DNA of 64,000 nt. It comes from Bacteroides sp. CAG:545. GTDB taxonomy: Bacteria > Bacteroidota > Bacteroidia > Bacteroidales > UBA932. This document shows, one piece after another, positions 60,448 to 64,000 of this stretch. The position numbers and the translations under genes were made by a program. Where the stretch lies: the NCBI GenBank assembly GCA_000432515.1, contig HF996043.1, positions 20,164 through 84,163 on the forward strand. Reading direction: 5' to 3'. The notes below the pieces were generated by a model. It was given only the letters and a program-made list of their open reading frames with translations. It did not search any database and had not been told where the DNA came from. The number at the start of each line of letters is the position of its first letter. The stretch's first letter is position 1.

Positions 60448-62035
60448 CGTCGCATTGCTCAGCAAGAATAACCAGCAGTCTGTCGATAAACCGGCGGACT
60501 GCTGATTCGTTTTCCGGCATATTGTTCGTCATGATGGAGAATACGATGGTGTTCTTCGGCAGAAATGACCCTTCAGCAGGCTCTGCGCGGTTCTTGGAAG
60601 TCGGCAGGATGTAGCCCGAGAAGCATACAACACCGTTCATTGACCCGCTCTTCATCTTGATTCTCTGGCGCAGGTCACCCGCCTGGTTTCTCATGCTGTA
60701 GCGCATTGTCCCCGTACCCGGTCCCGCCAAAGTATTGAAATAGGATTTTCCGGCAGGTGACATTGACATAGCCCTCAGGAATCTGCAGAAAAAGTCCGGG
60801 GCAATGTAGTTGTGACGGGCAAGTCCGCTGCCGTCCACCATCTGGATACCATAGCCCGAATCCACTCCCAGCGAGTCCAGCTCCCGTTTTATGACTACCC
60901 GACAGGAATCGTATGACGCGGAACCGGTACGCTCTTTTGAGAGTATCCGGATCAATGTCTCCGCATAAAAATTGTCACTTCGGTCATTGGTCACGGCCGC
61001 GATTTCCTTGATGGTAGGGGAGAGGAACTTGCCGATGACGGTAATTTTCTCCTGCGCCGGCGCGAGACCCTCTACTACAAGCCCTTTCTGTGACGGCTTC
61101 CTCCATGAAGGCGCTGTCCTGATTCTCCCCGCATTGTCGATGTCGGCCACCCTTTCGGTGTGTATGTCATTGACCTTCAAATACTCAGCGAACTGCCACG
61201 CACAGGTGAGCGCACCGTATTTGTTGCTGCAGGACTCTTTCCGTTCGCCCTTGTCTATGGCAAGCGAACCGCGCATCTCGGCCGTTGTGGACAAGTCCGT
61301 GGTGAAGAGATACAGGTTGTCTCCGCTACCTGCGGCGGATGTCACAGACCGGTTGCGGAACTCCATCCACGGCATCTGCGGATACGTCACGCTGACTGAA
61401 GCAGGACTGCCTATGGAAGTAGGCAATGCTCTGTATGTCTGTGTGTTACGGTTGAAGCCCAGGCCGTTGCAGCCGGCGCCGTAGTCCGTGCCCAAGTCAT
61501 TGTACGACCAGTTGTCGTTCTCTATCGGCCCGTCGAAAAACCTTCCGTCACCGATGATGCGGCCGTTTATGCGTCTGATGCCTTTTCGGGTCAATGTCGT
61601 TTTCCACATTGAAAAGAGCGAGTCCCTTTCCGGAGCCATCTTGTCGCCAGAGGCCAATGTCGGGTCTCCGCCGCCGATGATGTAGAGGTCTCCGTGGAGC
61701 ATGCCGTCCGAGATGTGTCCGGTGTAGCCGATTCTGGTAGTAAACCGGTAGCCTGCCCCCAGACCGTGTATTGCCAAGCCCGTGGAAATGAGCTTGGTGT
61801 TCGATGCTGGAATCATTTTCCCGAGACTGTTGCGCGAAATCAGCGTGTCCCCGTCCAGCGTCACTGCCAAAACTCCCGTAAGTCCTGACTTGAAAGGCTC
61901 TTCCTTCATTTTCAGGTCAATGTATCTGCACGCGAGGTCCGACCTTCCCTTTTCTTCCAAGTTCTGCGCGAAAGCATTTGGAAATGAAAAAGATAACAGT
62001 GCGGCCGAAAATATGAGAGATTTGACAAAGTTCAT
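60440..62035 (-). CDS. dacB: D-alanyl-D-alanine carboxypeptidase/endopeptidase (PBP4 type)
   Basis: A 531-residue exported S13-family penicillin-binding protein (signal peptide to about residue 23, NAFAQ). The three active-site motifs are seen: SxxK as PASNTKL near residue 80, SxN as RSDNFYAE near 360 and K-S-G as KMKSGSMNG near 465 (K-T-G in most). It trims stem peptides and cuts cross-links in peptidoglycan. Its -7 box (62059-62066) overlaps the divergent galE promoter region. The NlpC/P60 peptidase nearby acts on the same polymer. Confidence 0.93.
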   Translation of the reverse strand: MNFVKSLIFSAALLSFSFPNAFAQNLEEKGRSDLACRYIDLKMKEEPFKSGLTGVLAVTLDGDTLISRNSLGKMIPASNTKLISTGLAIHGLGAGYRFTTRIGYTGHISDGMLHGDLYIIGGGDPTLASGDKMAPERDSLFSMWKTTLTRKGIRRINGRIIGDGRFFDGPIENDNWSYNDLGTDYGAGCNGLGFNRNTQTYRALPTSIGSPASVSVTYPQMPWMEFRNRSVTSAAGSGDNLYLFTTDLSTTAEMRGSLAIDKGERKESCSNKYGALTCAWQFAEYLKVNDIHTERVADIDNAGRIRTAPSWRKPSQKGLVVEGLAPAQEKITVIGKFLSPTIKEIAAVTNDRSDNFYAETLIRILSKERTGSASYDSCRVVIKRELDSLGVDSGYGIQMVDGSGLARHNYIAPDFFCRFLRAMSMSPAGKSYFNTLAGPGTGTMRYSMRNQAGDLRQRIKMKSGSMNGVVCFSGYILPTSKNRAEPAEGSFLPKNTIVFSIMTNNMPENESAVRRFIDRLLVILAEQCDAK

Positions 62036-62058
62036 AGTATTTATGCTTTTTCGCGTTA

Positions 62059-62066
62059 CAAAGTTA
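62059..62066 (-). promoter_or_regulatory. -7 promoter box for dacB
   Basis: The minus strand reads TAACTTTG, a full match, 24 bases from the start codon. Confidence 0.6.
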
Positions 62067-62078
62067 GTTAGTTTTCAC

Positions 62079-62086
62079 TATATTTG
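62079..62086 (+). promoter_or_regulatory. -7 promoter box for galE
   Basis: TATATTTG, full match, about 40 bases before the galE ATG and only 13 bases from the divergent dacB box, so the two promoters overlap. Confidence 0.6.
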
Positions 62087-62126
62087 TTGGCTCATAAACG
62101 AATTGATTTTTAACAACTGAACCAGT

Positions 62127-63194
62127 ATGAGCAAAAGAGTTCTTGTGTCCGGTGGTGCCGGTTTCATTGGCAGCCACGTGACGGTCGAGCTTATTCAGGC
62201 AGGGTATGAAGTTGTAGTGGCTGACGATATGTCAAACTGCGATATGACCTGCTTCGAAGGCGTAAAGAAAATTACCGGAAGGGAAGACATTCCATTTATC
62301 AAGATGAATTTCTGTGACCTTGAGGCAGTAAACAAGCTGTTTTCCGAGTTCCAGATTGACGCGGTTATCCATTTCGCGGCATTCAAGGCAGTAGGCGAGT
62401 CAGTGGCCGAGCCGGTGAAGTATTACCAGAACAATCTTCTGTCTTTCCTCAATGTAATCGAAGCTGCCCGCACCCACGGCGGATGCAATGTGCTGTTCTC
62501 ATCATCAGCTACAGTTTACGGTGAGCCGGATGAACTTCCTGTTACAGAGAAGTCTCCAAGACAGCCGGCGACTTCCCCTTACGGAAACACAAAACAGATC
62601 TGCGAAGACATCCTCCGCGACTCCGTAAAGGCTTATGCAAGATATGGCAGCGAAGTTACCCCTGGCGTTCATAAAGAGGGCTGTATCAAGGGAATAGCAC
62701 TCAGATACTTCAACCCTATCGGAGCGCATCCATCTGCATTGATCGGAGAACTTCCGAGAGGCGTGCCTAACAATCTTGTCCCTTATATCACACAGACGGC
62801 TATCGGAAAACGCGAGTGCCTGAGCATCTTCGGAAACGACTATCCGACACCTGACGGCACTTGCCAGCGTGACTATATCGACATCGTGGACCTCGCAAAA
62901 GCCCACGTATATGCAGTGGCAAGAATGCTCGACGGCAAGATGGAGGAGGACTATGAAATCTTCAATGTCGGAACCGGCCGCCCTGTTTCAGTGCTTGAAC
63001 TTGTCAATGCTTTTGAGAAGGTAAATGGAGTGAAGGTAAATCACAAATTCGCTCCTCGTCGTGCCGGTGACGTCACTGCCATCTGGGCAGACCCGTCATT
63101 GGCCAACAAGAAGCTCGGATGGAAAGCTGAGCGCACAGTCGAGCAGACTTTGGCAGCCGCTTGGGCTTGGGAAAAGCACCTCGCAGGAAAATAA
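62127..63194 (+). CDS. galE: UDP-glucose 4-epimerase
   Basis: A 355-residue extended short-chain dehydrogenase. NAD is bound by SGGAGFIGSH at residue 8; the catalytic Ser/Thr region is SSSATVYG and the YxxxK pair is YGNTK. The RYFNPIGAHPS and YGxD-type C-terminal segments match GalE. It interconverts UDP-glucose and UDP-galactose for galactose use and surface glycan synthesis. Monocistronic, with a -7 box at 62079-62086. Confidence 0.96.
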   Translation: MSKRVLVSGGAGFIGSHVTVELIQAGYEVVVADDMSNCDMTCFEGVKKITGREDIPFIKMNFCDLEAVNKLFSEFQIDAVIHFAAFKAVGESVAEPVKYYQNNLLSFLNVIEAARTHGGCNVLFSSSATVYGEPDELPVTEKSPRQPATSPYGNTKQICEDILRDSVKAYARYGSEVTPGVHKEGCIKGIALRYFNPIGAHPSALIGELPRGVPNNLVPYITQTAIGKRECLSIFGNDYPTPDGTCQRDYIDIVDLAKAHVYAVARMLDGKMEEDYEIFNVGTGRPVSVLELVNAFEKVNGVKVNHKFAPRRAGDVTAIWADPSLANKKLGWKAERTVEQTLAAAWAWEKHLAGK

Positions 63195-63211
63195 CCGGAG
63201 GCTCTGTCAGA

Positions 63212-63436
63212 TTATTCAGCCAATACGGACAATGAATCTGCAAGTGGCTGAACAGCAGTTGAATCAGCAGGAGTTGCGATGGTCGAATCAGCCTCGAATG
63301 TGAGGCTTGCGGCCTCCTCCTGCTGATTGTCATTTTCTCTCTCCATCCTGCTTGTCAGGGACATTATGCTTATTGTCAATGCAGAGACTACAATGGCTAT
63401 AAGAATGGAAAATCTATCCAGATGTTTGGTTTTCAT
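63212..63436 (-). CDS. Small single-pass membrane protein, 74 residues
   Basis: A short N-terminal tail (KTKHLDRF), one membrane helix (about residues 9-27, SILIAIVVSALTISIMSL) and a Ser/Thr/Ala/Asp-rich outer part. No family recognised. It lies 18 bases downstream of radA on the same strand, so it is probably translated from the radA transcript. The low-complexity tail looks like an unstructured periplasmic extension. Confidence 0.6.
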   Translation of the reverse strand: MKTKHLDRFSILIAIVVSALTISIMSLTSRMERENDNQQEEAASLTFEADSTIATPADSTAVQPLADSLSVLAE

Positions 63437-63454
63437 ACTATTGATTCTTTTGTT

Positions 63455-64000
63455 CTATTCGTTTTTGAAGAGTTTGCGCACAAGTGCAGGGATGTCGGCT
63501 ACCTTCACGATTTCAATGCCTTTTGCGGCAGCACCCTCAGTCTGGCTGAAAGCGGAAATGTAGATCTTCCTGAATCCTAACCGTGAAGCCTCGGTGATAC
63601 GCCTGTCCGTCTGGTTCACCGGCCTGATTTCTCCGCTCAGTCCCACCTCTCCGGCAAAACATACGTTGGCAGGAATGGCGAAATCGAAGTTTGAGGACAG
63701 CACGGCGCATACCACGGCAAGGTCGCATGCCGGGTCGGTGACTCTAAGTCCTCCGGCCATATTCAGGAACACGTCTTTCATGTTGAGCTTGAACCCGGCC
63801 CTCTTTTCAAGTACCGCAAGCAGCATATTCAGACGCCTTACGTCGAAACCTGTAGCAGACCGCTGAGCCGTGCCGTAAGCGGCAGTGCTGACAAGAGCCT
63901 GTACCTCGAAAAGGAATGGTCTGAGGCCGTCCAGCATTGCGCAGATGGCTGCTCCGCTCAGGCCTTCCTCGTGCATCGGAATAAGCATTTCAGAAGGATT
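63455..64000 (-). CDS. radA: DNA repair protein RadA (C-terminal part, runs off right edge)
   Basis: About 181 C-terminal residues are present and the frame continues past the window edge (AATCCTTCTGAA reads NPSE). They form the Lon-protease-like domain of RadA, with SNFDFAIPANVCFAGEVGLS and GEIRPVNQTDRRITEASRLG; the catalytic Ser of Lon is absent, as usual in RadA. The protein is a RecA-like helicase acting on recombination intermediates, including those formed in transformation. The zinc finger and KNRFG motif would be outside the window. Confidence 0.95.
   Translation of the reverse strand, partial: NPSEMLIPMHEEGLSGAAICAMLDGLRPFLFEVQALVSTAAYGTAQRSATGFDVRRLNMLLAVLEKRAGFKLNMKDVFLNMAGGLRVTDPACDLAVVCAVLSSNFDFAIPANVCFAGEVGLSGEIRPVNQTDRRITEASRLGFRKIYISAFSQTEGAAAKGIEIVKVADIPALVRKLFKNE

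Overview
The window looks like a chromosomal segment of an anaerobic Bacteroidales bacterium (phylum Bacteroidota). The evidence is a SusC/SusD pair with its accessory lipoproteins, many SPII lipoproteins, an rpsL-rpsG-fusA-rpsJ cluster, an oxygen-sensitive ribonucleotide reductase (NrdDG), and repeated -7 boxes of the form TAnnTTTG (the primary sigma factor consensus of this phylum) in front of many genes. The genus cannot be fixed from this sequence alone. I see no prophage, CRISPR array or intact insertion sequence.

Layout. 1-5.9 kb: N-terminal part of an ECF sigma factor, then on the minus strand a five-repeat lipoprotein, a DUF3298-type lipoprotein and a DPP4-like peptidase. 6.0-10.6 kb: a secreted EEP-family phosphatase/nuclease, then rpsL, rpsG, fusA, rpsJ and a tRNA with anticodon CAU; the usual S10-operon genes do not follow rpsJ. 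10.6-11.5 kb: gene-free, built from repeats. 11.5-17.9 kb (minus): Ig-like lipoprotein, nrdG, nrdD, a phosphopantetheinyl transferase and a possible 71-residue ORF. 18.1-19.1 kb: mdh. 19.1-19.7 kb: second copy of the dispersed repeat, running into the 3' end of a fructokinase-like gene. 20.6-22.5 kb: a 40-residue membrane protein, a gene-poor stretch, two AT-rich orphan genes and a candidate structured RNA. 22.6-27.7 kb: tRNA-Leu, then aroB, an ATPase remnant, an aroD-aroA fusion and aroC. 27.8-29.9 kb: a lone sufB and pnuC. 29.9-46.3 kb (minus): NAGPA-type glycosidase, nitroreductase, asd, metX, histidine phosphatase, 5'-nucleotidase, and a SusC-SusD-DUF4843-PKD-zincin locus probably used for peptide or protein capture. 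46.3-51.6 kb (minus): HGSNAT-like acyltransferase, hotdog thioesterase, Xaa-Pro aminopeptidase, adenosylhomocysteinase and comF. 51.7-57.7 kb: a His/Cys-rich exported protein and a CusBAC-type metal efflux operon. 57.7-64 kb: radical SAM protein, NlpC/P60 peptidase, small conserved protein, PBP4-type carboxypeptidase, galE, a small membrane protein and the C-terminal part of radA.

How the genes work together. Aromatic synthesis is represented by AroB, AroD-AroA and AroC; Asd, MetX and AhcY serve the aspartate/methionine/SAM cycle. DPP4-like, zincin, M24 and NlpC/P60 peptidases together with the SusCD pair point to growth on peptides.

The least expected signals are at DNA level. The heptamer CATTGAC/GTCAATG occurs about 100 times by hand count, roughly 13 times the random expectation, in both orientations and in all reading frames, and is missing from regions that look acquired. 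There is a two-copy, module-shuffled intergenic repeat with a covarying stem, and a promoter-associated 69-nt hairpin at 22,421-22,489 with no gene assigned.
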